59,517 nucleotides of DNA, from positions 1-59,517 of the forward strand of contig JAMOBE010000014.1 in NCBI GenBank assembly GCA_039908285.1. The letters run 5' to 3'. The notes beneath the pieces were generated by a model. It was not told where the DNA came from. It saw only the letters and a list, made by a program, of their open reading frames with translations, and made no database searches. The translations under genes and the position numbers were made by a program. Position 1 is the first letter of the stretch, and every line of letters begins with the position of its first letter. Origin of the DNA: JAMOBE01 sp039908285. GTDB taxonomy: Bacteria; Pseudomonadota; Alphaproteobacteria; Rhodospirillales; Rhodospirillaceae. This document shows positions 45,968 to 54,067 of this stretch, one piece after another.

Positions 45968-45981
45968 TTGATTTTGATCAA
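45968..45981. promoter_or_regulatory. Perfect FNR/Anr-type box in front of the HU gene
   Basis: TTGAT TTTG ATCAA, an exact match to the FNR consensus. It ends 12 bases before the HU start, too close to be a normal activator site, so it may be a repressing site for oxygen-dependent control or a chance match. Confidence 0.5.
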
Positions 45982-45993
45982 GGGGGCCTCGAC

Positions 45994-46266
45994 GTGAATA
46001 AGAACGATCTCGTGGCGGCAGTCGCCAACGGTAGCGGACTGTCGAAGACCGATGCGGCCAAAGCGGTGGATGCCGTTTTTGACGCCATCACCGAAGCACT
46101 CAAGACCGGCGACGAGATTCGCCTGGTGGGCTTCGGCACCTTCAATGTAAGCGAGCGGGCGGCCAGCAAGGGCCGCAACCCACGGACTGGCGAAGAGATC
46201 GACATTCCCGCTTCGAAGCAGCCGAAGTTCAAGGCCGGCAAGGGCCTGAAGGACGCGATCAACTGA
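45994..46266 (+). CDS. hup: HU-family DNA-bending protein
   Basis: 90 residues, normal HU length, from a GTG with AGGGGG 8 bases upstream. NKNDLVAAVANGSGLSKTDAAKAVDAVFDAI and the DNA-arm signature GFGTFNVSERAASKGRNPRTGEEIDIPASK are complete. Nucleoid-shaping histone-like protein. It stands alone, divergent from mutA. Confidence 0.97.
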   Translation: MNKNDLVAAVANGSGLSKTDAAKAVDAVFDAITEALKTGDEIRLVGFGTFNVSERAASKGRNPRTGEEIDIPASKQPKFKAGKGLKDAIN

Positions 46267-46566
46267 GATCAACTGAACTGATTACGCCGCACTCTTCCGG
46301 CCGCGCACCCGGGTCTCTGGTCTATGACTGGTCACCTGCGGGTGGCGGCAGCGTGCTGAAGCGGACGTGGGTCGAGCGCCCTGATTCAGACTTGATCCTC
46401 CTCAGCGATACTATTTTGCGGTATTTGGGCTTTACCCGGAAAGCCGCGCTCAATCGCATCACGCCAATAGCATGTCTTCGACATAACCCGTAGGCACGTC
46501 TTCGACATGATGCGGGTTCGATTTCCCAGTGATACCGTCGAGCGTAATGACTGACCCACAATGTCT

Positions 46567-46861
46567 GTGAGACAATACGACCCCCAGCGTGCTTGCTTTG
46601 AGAAAAAAGACGCAACACGGATGAACACGGATATCCACGGATGAACACGGATGCAGAATACCAGAATGCTGCTCCGTCTTTATCCGTGACCATGCATTAT
46701 TATTTATATATTTAATAACAACGCAATATACTTACACGCGGCTCACGTAAGCATATGTCCAACTCTGCTGCATCCGTGTTTATCCGTGGATATCCGTGTT
46801 CATCCGTGTTGCGCCTTTTTTTCTCAACACATGCACGCTGATGATCGTATTGTCTCACTGA
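46567..46861. repeat. MITE-like element with ~90-base inverted arms
   Basis: Left arm 46567-46656 and right arm 46768-46859 match in about 90% of positions, starting GTGAGACAATACGA and ending in ACACGGATGAACACGGATAT CCACGGATGA-type repeats. The 111-base loop is AT-rich and has no gene. It looks like a decayed non-autonomous insertion or a structured transcript end. Confidence 0.75.
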
Positions 46862-46910
46862 CGTCGTGTGTCGGCGACTGGGCTCGGCGGTATGAAACGG
46901 ACTCGCAAAA

Positions 46911-46949
46911 ATACCGACCGTCCGGTTGACTCTACCGGACGGTCGGTAT
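46911..46949. promoter_or_regulatory. Large inverted-repeat operator overlapping the tetR promoter
   Basis: Perfect 16-base arms ATACCGACCGTCCGGT / ACCGGACGGTCGGTAT with a 7-base spacer. TTGACT (46926-46931) sits in the spacer and TATAGT (46947-46952) at the right edge, so the bound repressor would block RNA polymerase. The start codon is at 46961, only about 9 bases past the -10. Confidence 0.8.
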
Positions 46950-46960
46950 AGTCTGCCCGC

Positions 46961-47530
46961 ATGACAGCTCATCATCCCCCTTCCGAAGTCCGCACGCGCA
47001 TCCTCGATGCGGCGGAGGCCATCGTCCGGGCGCACGGCGTCGCCGGGTTGACCATCAACGCGGCGGCGGCGACGGCCGGCGTCTCGAAGGGGGGGCTCTT
47101 CTACCACTTCGCCTCGAAGGAAGCCCTGCTGGTGGCCCTGCTCGAGAGACTCGCCGAATTCATGCGTCGCGACTTCGAGGCGCGGGTGGCCGCCATTCCC
47201 GAGGGGCCGGGCCGGGTGGCCCGGGCCATGCTGGACTGGTCGCTGGGGGGGTGTGGTACCGCCTGCGACGAAAACCACGAGCGCGCCGCGGCGGTCTTCC
47301 TCGCCGCCTTCCACCACGATCCCGCCCTGCTCGATCCGGCGCGGGCGGTGATGGCCAGGATGCGCGAGGCCGTCGCGGCCGACGGGCTGCCGGAGGGCCG
47401 CGGCATGGCCATCATGGCCGCGGGCGACGGGCTGTTCATGGCCCGCATCTTCAATCTCTACACCCTCGACGATCGGGAGCGCTCCGCCATGCGGGCGGCC
47501 CTGGAGGTCTTTCTGGAGCCATCGCCATGA
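46961..47530 (+). CDS. TetR/AcrR-family repressor of the dev-type exporter
   Basis: 189 residues. N-terminal HTH (RTRILDAAEAIVRAHGVAGLTINAAAATAGVSKGGLFYHFASKEALLVALL) is a clear TetR domain; the C-terminal ligand-binding part is helical with DWSLGGCGTACDENHERAAAVFLAAF. It begins directly behind its operator and has no ribosome site, so the mRNA is probably leaderless. Its stop overlaps devB by 4 bases (ATGA), so it is the first gene of the operon it likely represses. Confidence 0.92.
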   Translation: MTAHHPPSEVRTRILDAAEAIVRAHGVAGLTINAAAATAGVSKGGLFYHFASKEALLVALLERLAEFMRRDFEARVAAIPEGPGRVARAMLDWSLGGCGTACDENHERAAAVFLAAFHHDPALLDPARAVMARMREAVAADGLPEGRGMAIMAAGDGLFMARIFNLYTLDDRERSAMRAALEVFLEPSP

Positions 47531-48567
47531 CCGGGGTCAGGCCACTGTCCATCGTGATCTTCGCCGCCATCGCCGGTGCCGCGCTGGCCCTGGGCATTCC
47601 CGCCGGAGGCGCGGATGAGGGCGGCAAGCCCGTCCTGCTGCGGCAGAGCCCCCCCATGGGGGTCGGCGCCCTGGGACGGGTCGAGCCGGCCTCGCGGGTC
47701 AGGCGCCTCAGTCATCCGGGGGGAATGGCGGCAACCCGGCTGGACCACCTGATGGTGGGCGAGGGGGATACCGTCGAGGCCGGGGCCCTGCTGGCCGAGT
47801 TCGCCGACGCGCCGATGAAGGACGCCGCCGTGGAGCAGGCCGTGGCCGAGGTGGCGGCGCTGCGGGCTCAGCGCGACAAGGCCCTGGCCGCCGGCCGGCC
47901 GACGGAGATCGCCGCCCAGAAGGCGCGGATCGCCAGCCTGGTCGCCCAGGAGGAAATAAGCCGACGCGATGCCGAGCGGTCGGACGAACTGGTGCGCAAT
48001 GGGCATACCAGCGCCGCCACCGCCGAACGCAACCGCTCCATCGCCAGGCGCGCCAAGGCCGACCGCCGCCAGGCCGAGGCGGACCTCGAGTCGCTGCAGG
48101 CCTCCCGGACGGAGGACCTGGCCCTGGCCGAGTCCCGCCTGGCCGGGGCCGAGGCGGCTCTGCTGAAGGCCCGGGCCGATGCGGCCCTGACGCGGGTCTA
48201 TGCCCCCATCGCGGGCACCATTCTCAAGGTCCACGCCCATGCCGGCGACCGGGTGGGGGACGACGGCATCCTGGAGATGGCCGATCTCGAGCGGCTGGAC
48301 GTGGTGGCCGACGTGTACGAGACCGACCTGTCCCGGCTTGTCCCGGACGCCCGGGCCGAGATCATCGTGCCGGGCGAGAAGGGGCGCTTCGCCGCCACGG
48401 TCCGGGAGATCGGCTGGATGGTCAGCCGGACCACCCAGGCCGGCACCGACCCGATCGCCGCCGTGGACGCCCGCACCGTGGAGGTCCGCCTCACCCTGGC
48501 GGACGAGGCGCGTCAGCTTCTGAAACATCGCACCAACATGCAGGTCCAGGTGGTGATCCTGCCATGA
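47527..48567 (+). CDS. devB: DevB-type membrane-fusion protein
   Basis: 346 residues. Signal/anchor (PLSIVIFAAIAGAALALGIPAGG). Coiled-coil hairpin about 85-215 rich in Ala/Glu/Arg (QARIASLVAQEEISRRDAERSDELVRNGHTS region), then lipoyl and barrel parts (TRVYAPIAGTILKVHAHAGDRVG, LDVVADVYETDLSRLVPDARAEIIVPG). The DevB/HlyD plan pairs with DevCA and a TolC-type channel to export a lipid or other hydrophobic molecule. The TolC partner is not in this window. Confidence 0.85.
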   Translation: MTGVRPLSIVIFAAIAGAALALGIPAGGADEGGKPVLLRQSPPMGVGALGRVEPASRVRRLSHPGGMAATRLDHLMVGEGDTVEAGALLAEFADAPMKDAAVEQAVAEVAALRAQRDKALAAGRPTEIAAQKARIASLVAQEEISRRDAERSDELVRNGHTSAATAERNRSIARRAKADRRQAEADLESLQASRTEDLALAESRLAGAEAALLKARADAALTRVYAPIAGTILKVHAHAGDRVGDDGILEMADLERLDVVADVYETDLSRLVPDARAEIIVPGEKGRFAATVREIGWMVSRTTQAGTDPIAAVDARTVEVRLTLADEARQLLKHRTNMQVQVVILP

Positions 48568-49781
48568 CCGCCGAGCCCGTCCATCTCCGGCTGCCGGTCC
48601 TCTCCGCCGATCCCTGGTGGCGGGCCTATGGCCTGGCCTTCCGTCTCGCCTGGCGGCAGTTGCGGGCGGAACCGGCCCGCCTGTTCTCGGCCATCGCCGG
48701 GGTGCTGTTCGCCTGCATCCTGGTGTTCATGCAGCTCGGGTTTAGAACCGCGCTGTTCGACAGCGCCACCGCCCTGCTGTCGGCCATGCGGGCCGAGCTG
48801 TTCCTGATGCACCCGCTGACCACCGCCTCGTTCCGGCCCGAGCCCCTGCCCCGGGTTCGCGCCTGGCAGCCCCTCGGCGACCCGGACGTGGCCCTCGCCG
48901 TGCCCATCTACCTGGCCCAGACCGCCTGGCGCAATCCGGTGGACGGCAGCCGCCGCGTCATTCAGCTCATCGGCCTCGACACCGAGGCGGGAGCGGTGGA
49001 GTTCACCGGCCTGTCCTCCCTGACGGATGCCCTGAAACAGCCGGACACCATGGCCTTCGACGAGCGCTCCCGCCCCGAGTTCGGCCCGGTCAAGGCCATC
49101 TTCCAGGATCAGGGGCCGTTCAAGGTGGAGGTGGGCAATCGCGAGGCCACCATTGTCGGCACCATCCAGATCGGCGCCAGCTTTGGCGCCGACGGCAACG
49201 TGGTCCTGAGCGAGACCAACTTCCGCCGCTACATCTCCTCACGGCCGGCCAGCACCATCGACCTGGTGGCGCTACGCCTCAGGCCCGGGGCGGACCTGGC
49301 GGCGGTGCAGGCGCGGCTCAAGGCCATGCTGCCCGCCGACGTGCTGGTGCTGACCCACCCGGAGCTGGTCCGGCACGAGCGCGCCTATTGGGAGAACGCC
49401 ACCCCCATCGGCTTCATCTTCGCCTTCGGCAGCCTGATGGGGCTGGTCGTCGGACTGGTGATCGTCTACCAGATCCTCTTCGCCGACATCGCGAGCCACC
49501 TGTCGGAGTACGCCACCCTGAAGGCCATGGGGTATTCCAATGCCCATCTCGGCCGGGTGGTCATGTCGGCGGCGTTCATCCTGGCGGGGCTGGGATTCGT
49601 CCCCGGGATCGTTGCCTCGTACTTTCTCTACGGCCTCACCGCCAAGGCCACGTTCCTGCCGCTGTTCATGACCCCGTCCCGCGCGCTCACGGTGTTCGTC
49701 TTCATCTTCGCCATGTGCGCGGTGGCGGGACTGCTCGCCATCCGCAAGCTGCGCGATGCCAACCCGGCGGACATGTTCTGA
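48564..49781 (+). CDS. devC: DevC-type ABC exporter permease
   Basis: 405 residues. N-terminal membrane segment (LFSAIAGVLFACILVFMQLGF), a periplasmic MacB-like part, and C-terminal helices (GFIFAFGSLMGLVVGLVIVYQILFADIASHLSEYATLKAMGY; FILAGLGFVPGIVASYFL; VFVFIFAMCAVAGLLAI) in the FtsX/MacB order. The SEYATLKAMGY helix is typical of DevC. Start and end overlap both neighbours (4 and 1 bases), so the genes are tightly coupled. Confidence 0.9.
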   Translation: MTAEPVHLRLPVLSADPWWRAYGLAFRLAWRQLRAEPARLFSAIAGVLFACILVFMQLGFRTALFDSATALLSAMRAELFLMHPLTTASFRPEPLPRVRAWQPLGDPDVALAVPIYLAQTAWRNPVDGSRRVIQLIGLDTEAGAVEFTGLSSLTDALKQPDTMAFDERSRPEFGPVKAIFQDQGPFKVEVGNREATIVGTIQIGASFGADGNVVLSETNFRRYISSRPASTIDLVALRLRPGADLAAVQARLKAMLPADVLVLTHPELVRHERAYWENATPIGFIFAFGSLMGLVVGLVIVYQILFADIASHLSEYATLKAMGYSNAHLGRVVMSAAFILAGLGFVPGIVASYFLYGLTAKATFLPLFMTPSRALTVFVFIFAMCAVAGLLAIRKLRDANPADMF

Positions 49782-50461
49782 TGATGGACCCTCCCGTCAG
49801 GCTTGCCGATGTCACGTTCAGCTTTGGCGAGGGCGATTTGCGGCGTCCCGTCCTGCGCGACGTGACCCTCGACGTCGGCCCCGGCGAGATCGTCCTGCTG
49901 ACCGGGCCGTCGGGCAGCGGCAAGACCACCCTTTTGACCCTGATCGGCGCCCTGAGGGCGGTCCAGGAGGGGGCGGCCACCGTGCTCGGGGTCGATCTGG
50001 CCACGGCCAACGAGGCCGCCCGGGTCAGATTGCGCCGTTCCATCGGCTTCATCTTCCAGAGCCACAACCTGCTCGGCTTTCTGACGGCGCGGCAGAACGT
50101 CGCCATGGCCCTGGAGCTTCACCCCGGCCTCGACGAGAGGGCGAGGCTCGCCCACGCCGACTCGATCCTGGCGATGGTCGGGCTGGCCGATCGCGCCGGA
50201 GCCCGACCGGCCAAGCTCTCCGGCGGCCAGCGCCAAAGGGTGGCGGTGGCCCGCGCCCTGGCCGGCAGCCCCGGCCTCATCCTCGCCGACGAACCGACGG
50301 CCGCCCTCGACCGCCAGACCGGCCAGGACGTCGTTCACCTCCTGCGCGACCTGGCCCGGCAGCGGGGAGTCCCAATCCTCCTGGTCACCCACGACCCCCG
50401 CATCCTCGACATCGCCGACCGCATCGTCACCCTTGAGGACGGGCGCGTGATCCCGGCGTGA
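49781..50461 (+). CDS. devA: DevA-type ABC transporter ATP-binding protein
   Basis: 226 residues. Walker A GPSGSGKT, signature LSGGQRQRVAVARALAG, Walker B LILADEPTAALD, H-loop THDPRI. Length is that of LolD/MacB/DevA-type ATPases. Drives the DevBC exporter. A second ATG at 49784 is an equally likely start. Confidence 0.92.
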   Translation: MMDPPVRLADVTFSFGEGDLRRPVLRDVTLDVGPGEIVLLTGPSGSGKTTLLTLIGALRAVQEGAATVLGVDLATANEAARVRLRRSIGFIFQSHNLLGFLTARQNVAMALELHPGLDERARLAHADSILAMVGLADRAGARPAKLSGGQRQRVAVARALAGSPGLILADEPTAALDRQTGQDVVHLLRDLARQRGVPILLVTHDPRILDIADRIVTLEDGRVIPA

Positions 50462-50603
50462 GGGGGAGGGGTGGCGCGCATCCCCCGCCACCCGGTCCCG
50501 GCACTGCCACCCTGCGCCGCTGTCCTTCTGCGTGTCCGTCGGACAGGCGTCCCAGCATGGATTTGGAGAGAGTCCAGGCTACCGAACGGCGGTTGTTTTA
50601 TCG

Positions 50604-50632
50604 TTGACGGTGGTTTCGCGTCCGTGTATCAG
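50604..50632 (+). promoter_or_regulatory. Sigma70-like promoter of the AT-rich lipoprotein gene
   Basis: TTGACG (50604-50609), 17-base spacer, TATCAG (50627-50632), 37 bases before the ATG. Confidence 0.4.
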
Positions 50633-50669
50633 CCTTTCGGACTAATGCGAAAGATGGGGGGATACGGAT

Positions 50670-51758
50670 ATGAAGCGCGTTAACGTTTTGGCTGTGTGTG
50701 TCGCGGCGAGTCTGGTGGGGGGGTGTGGAATCGTAAATTATATGACAGAATTTGCATCAGAAGATTATCGTGTAGTTAAATTGCCAGTTAGATCTAGTGA
50801 CGCATTTCTGAAGGAGTATGCGGGAGACGATAAAAAATTTCAAATAGAATCATTGAATAAACTAAACGGTTGTTTTGCTGACTCGTCTAGCAGTACAGGT
50901 TGCTTGGCCATTAGGAATCAATACGCGTCACTGCGGCTTATGCAGTCAAATGATATTTGTAGAGATCATGTCGCACACATTTTCGGGAATGAAGCATTTT
51001 ACAACGTGGCGCTTGGATCGGGAGCAACGTTGTCAGCCGCAGCGGCAACGGCGGTCCCTGCAGCAATGGCGAAAACACTATGGGCTGGAGCCTCAACGAT
51101 ATTCAGCGGTGAACGAACGCTGATGAACGAACAGGTCTACAAGCAGGTGATCGCTCAGAAGGTTGGAGAAGCAATTCGGACAAAAAGAGACAGACTTCTT
51201 GCGCAAATAAAATCAAACCTTGACAGTAATGATATTGTAAAATACTCTCTATTTAGTGTTGATGCTGATATTAGCCAGTATCACGAAGCCTGCTCATTTC
51301 AGGATGGGCTCGTCACTGTATTTAATGGCGACAAAAACGACAAGCAACCGGCGGATTACGAAAAAATTCTTGCGCGTTACGACGCCACTTTTAGCGAGGA
51401 AATAACCAGACTTGAGACAGACATCGCTGGCCTTAGCAAAGAAAGAGATAAAGCTGATGGAGTCATCATTGACAATATAAATAAAGTTTCAAAAATCTCC
51501 TATGAAATAAATGATGCCAAAAAAGAACTCGCACGCCTTTCTGCGCTTAAAAAAGCCTCTAATGAGGAAAAAATTAAAATAAAACGAGTCAAAAAATTTA
51601 TTGAAGACAGTGAACTAGCACGTGATGCCTTGAACGATGGCGTGATAAACCTTACTGATAAGAAAACATCGGTTATCAATAGCATATCAAAACTCTCAGA
51701 CAGACTTTCTGTCGTTAAGAAAGTTCATGAAGCTGGTCGAGCTAAGAATGGTGCTTGA
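50670..51758 (+). CDS. AT-rich lipoprotein of unknown function
   Basis: 362 residues. Lipobox VGGC near residues 17-20 predicts a lipoprotein. The first half holds four Cys after the lipid Cys (GCFADSSSSTGC, DICRDH, HEACSF) and a small hydrophobic patch (SGATLSAAAATAVPAAMA). The last ~140 residues are a long charged coiled coil (EEITRLETDIAGLSKERDKADG...). Base use is strikingly AT-rich (many AAA, AAT, ATA codons) against the window's high GC, so it was likely acquired by transfer. GGGGGGA is 8 bases upstream of the ATG. Not recognised as a known family. Confidence 0.75.
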   Translation: MKRVNVLAVCVAASLVGGCGIVNYMTEFASEDYRVVKLPVRSSDAFLKEYAGDDKKFQIESLNKLNGCFADSSSSTGCLAIRNQYASLRLMQSNDICRDHVAHIFGNEAFYNVALGSGATLSAAAATAVPAAMAKTLWAGASTIFSGERTLMNEQVYKQVIAQKVGEAIRTKRDRLLAQIKSNLDSNDIVKYSLFSVDADISQYHEACSFQDGLVTVFNGDKNDKQPADYEKILARYDATFSEEITRLETDIAGLSKERDKADGVIIDNINKVSKISYEINDAKKELARLSALKKASNEEKIKIKRVKKFIEDSELARDALNDGVINLTDKKTSVINSISKLSDRLSVVKKVHEAGRAKNGA

Positions 51759-51910
51759 TAATTTATATTTCGGCAATGCACTTGGCTGTGCTCGGGCGGT
51801 GTTCCCCTTCCTTGCCAGCCACCAGCAGCATCCACCCGCCATCGGCCGATAGCGGACGGGGCAGCGGTGTGGGAGAAGGGTGGTGTGAACGCACCACCAC
51901 CACCGCACCA

Positions 51911-52017
51911 CTATCGGTGGCGACAACCGCATGGGACAAGGCGATCGAGGTGGTCACCGGGGCGCTGAAGGCCAAGGGGTTTGGCGCGCTGACCACCATC
52001 GACGTCAAGTCGGCGTC
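51911..52017 (+). pseudogene. Remnant of a DUF302-domain gene
   Basis: An open stretch reads WDKAIEVVTGALKAKGFG then ALTTIDVKSA, close to the start of DUF302 proteins (xxxxAVERVxxALKxEGFGVLTxIDVxATL). It stops matching after DVKSA and continues as unrelated sequence; upstream of it there is no clear start. Only the first ~35 residues of the domain remain. Confidence 0.45.
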
Positions 52018-52037
52018 GAGGGCGCCATATCGGCTGG

Positions 52038-53081
52038 TTACGTCGAGGGCGCCATCTGGTAGAGGGGCATGGCCTGGCTGCTGCCGAAGTCGTGGGGTTC
52101 GTAGACGACGATGCGGCTGCCGCCGGTTTCGAAGCTGACGTTGACGTTGATGAGCTTGGACAGGCGCTCGCGCACCGCCTGGCGCCGGTCGGGGGGGACG
52201 ATGAACATCATGAACCCGCCGCCGCCGGCCCCCAGGATCTTGCCGCCGAAGGCTCCGGCGTCCATGCCGGCCTCATAGATCGCGTCGATCTCGGTCGAGG
52301 AGACCTCGCGGGCCAGGCTGCGCTTGATCTTCCAGGACTCGTGCAGGAGCCGGCCGAAGCGGTCGATGGTTTCCCGCGGATTCTGAAGGAGCGACAGGGC
52401 CTCGTCCACCATGTAGCGCAGCCCCCCCAGTTCGTCCTGGCGATTCGGGAAGTTCTCGATCTGCTTCTTGGCCACCTCCGAGGCGAAACGGGAAAAGCCG
52501 CTGAAGAACAGCATGGTGGACTGTTCCAGTTCGAGACGCTTCTCGGGCGGCATGATGACACGCCGCACGGCGAAGGTGCCGTCATGGTGGAAGTCCACGC
52601 GGTTGAAGCCGCCGAAGGCCACGGCGATCTGGTCCTGGCAGCCGACGGTCTCCTGCAGCACGTCCTGCTCGATGCGGATCGCCTCGTTGGCGAGCTGCTG
52701 CAGGCTGATCATCCGCCCGTCCAGCGCCCAGAAGGCGTTGACCAGGCCGACGGTGAACGCCGAGCTGGAGCCGAGCCCCGCCCGCGCCGGCAGGTCCCCG
52801 TTGTGATGGATCTCGAACCCGGGCGGCCCGTCCCCCCGCTCGGCCAGCATCGCCCGCACCACCGGGTGCTGGATCTCGGCGGCGGCGTTGACCAGCTCGA
52901 TCTTGGAATAGACGATGCGGTGACGGAAATCGAAGAACGGCGGCAGGTGCCGAAGACTGATGTAGCAGTACTTGTCGATGGTGGTGGACAGCACCGCCCC
53001 GCCGTGTTCCTTGAACCACGCCGGGTAGTCGGTGCCGCCGCCAAAGTACGAGATGCGGAACGGGGTCTTGCTGATGATCAT
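52038..53081 (-). CDS. GHMP-family sugar kinase (HddA-like)
   Basis: About 347 residues. IISKTPFRISYFGGGTDYPAWF is the HddA/GHMP entry motif; ATP loop is ARAGLGSSSAF; C-terminal motif GAGGGGFMMFIVP. HddA-type enzymes phosphorylate D-glycero-D-manno-heptose-7-phosphate at C1; a related sugar-1-kinase is possible. The ATG at 53081 has GGGGAA 8 bases upstream. Last gene of the sugar run, next to the DUF302 remnant. Confidence 0.82.
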   Translation of the reverse strand: MIISKTPFRISYFGGGTDYPAWFKEHGGAVLSTTIDKYCYISLRHLPPFFDFRHRIVYSKIELVNAAAEIQHPVVRAMLAERGDGPPGFEIHHNGDLPARAGLGSSSAFTVGLVNAFWALDGRMISLQQLANEAIRIEQDVLQETVGCQDQIAVAFGGFNRVDFHHDGTFAVRRVIMPPEKRLELEQSTMLFFSGFSRFASEVAKKQIENFPNRQDELGGLRYMVDEALSLLQNPRETIDRFGRLLHESWKIKRSLAREVSSTEIDAIYEAGMDAGAFGGKILGAGGGGFMMFIVPPDRRQAVRERLSKLINVNVSFETGGSRIVVYEPHDFGSSQAMPLYQMAPST

Positions 53082-53109
53082 CGCGCAGTTCCCCATTTCC
53101 CTGGCTTGC

Positions 53110-54048
53110 TCACACGTTGCCGTAGATGGCGTTGCGGATCATCCGGTAGCCCTTGATCAGTTCGGCGATGCCGTCGTCCAGGGAGTGCTTCGGCCGCCAC
53201 CCCGTCCCCTCGATGCGGTCATTGGAGACGATATAGTCGCGCTTGTCCGGGTCCTCGCCGATGGGGGCCTCCACCGGAACGAAGTTGGGAAGCTGGCGAC
53301 GGATGCGCTCGCACAGCTCGGCCTTGGACAGGTTGGCGTCCGACAGTCCGACATTGTAGGGGCGCCCCTTCATGGCATCGAAGTTGTCCATGCCATGGAT
53401 GAAGACGCGGGTCACGTCGCGGATGTGGATGTAATTGCGCTTGAAGTGGCTCTCGAACAGCACCACGGCGCGGTCCATGACGGCCCGATAGACGAAGTCG
53501 TTGACCAGGAGGTCGATGCGCATGCGGGGCGCCATGCCGAACACGGTGGCGAGGCGGAAGCTGATGGCGTTGCCCATGTCCAGCGCCGCCTTTTCCACCT
53601 CCACCTTGTGCTGGCCATAGAGGGAGATCGGGCGGAGCGGGGTCTCCTCGGTGCAGTGCTTGCCGGACTCGCCGATGCCGTAGCCGCTGTTGGTGATGGG
53701 CATGAGAACGCGCTGAGTGCGGCTCACCATCTTCAGCAGCATGAGCTGGCCGTCGCGATTGGTGCTGGTGGCCCCGATCGGGTCCTTGGAGCACAGCGGC
53801 GCTCCCACCAGGGCGGCGAGGGGGATGATCACGTCGGCGGCCTTGACCAGCGGCGCCAGGAGCTGCTCGGAGCGGGCGTCGCCGTTCACCACGTCGAAAT
53901 TGGGATTGGCGCAGACATGGGACAGGCTGTTCTGCCGGAACATGAAGTTGTCCAGCACCGTGACCTTGTGGCCGAGGGCAAGCAGTTCGGGCACCAGGAT
54001 GCTGCCGAGATAGCCGGCCCCGCCCGTGACGAGAATGTTGTAGGACAT
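53110..54048 (-). CDS. NAD-dependent nucleotide-sugar epimerase/dehydratase (extended SDR)
   Basis: 312 residues. Rossmann motif TGGAGYLG at 8-15, and the active site NSGYGIG with YGQHK (Tyr-x-x-x-Lys). Contains NYIHIRDVTRVFIHG, typical of sugar epimerases/4,6-dehydratases. Acts between the ColD-like dehydratase and the HddA-like kinase, so on a GDP- or CDP-sugar; substrate unknown. It begins 20 bases past the dehydratase stop. Confidence 0.85.
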   Translation of the reverse strand: MSYNILVTGGAGYLGSILVPELLALGHKVTVLDNFMFRQNSLSHVCANPNFDVVNGDARSEQLLAPLVKAADVIIPLAALVGAPLCSKDPIGATSTNRDGQLMLLKMVSRTQRVLMPITNSGYGIGESGKHCTEETPLRPISLYGQHKVEVEKAALDMGNAISFRLATVFGMAPRMRIDLLVNDFVYRAVMDRAVVLFESHFKRNYIHIRDVTRVFIHGMDNFDAMKGRPYNVGLSDANLSKAELCERIRRQLPNFVPVEAPIGEDPDKRDYIVSNDRIEGTGWRPKHSLDDGIAELIKGYRMIRNAIYGNV

Positions 54049-54067
54049 GGTATTGCGCTCCTGGCGA

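Larger units (their letters stand above)
45538..45993. other. 456-base divergent gap between mutA and the HU gene
   Basis: No gene seen. It must hold the mutA promoter (not located) and carries a sigma70-like promoter and an FNR-type box before the HU gene. Confidence 0.5.
46267..46960. other. 694-base gap holding a long inverted-repeat element
   Basis: No gene seen. The middle holds a 295-base element with 90-base arms (46567-46861), and the right end holds the tetR promoter/operator. The left third (46267-46560) shows nothing recognisable. Confidence 0.6.

Noticed and set aside
46322..46693. Short minus-strand frames after the HU gene
   Set aside because: Overlap the inverted-repeat element and have no homology or ribosome site.
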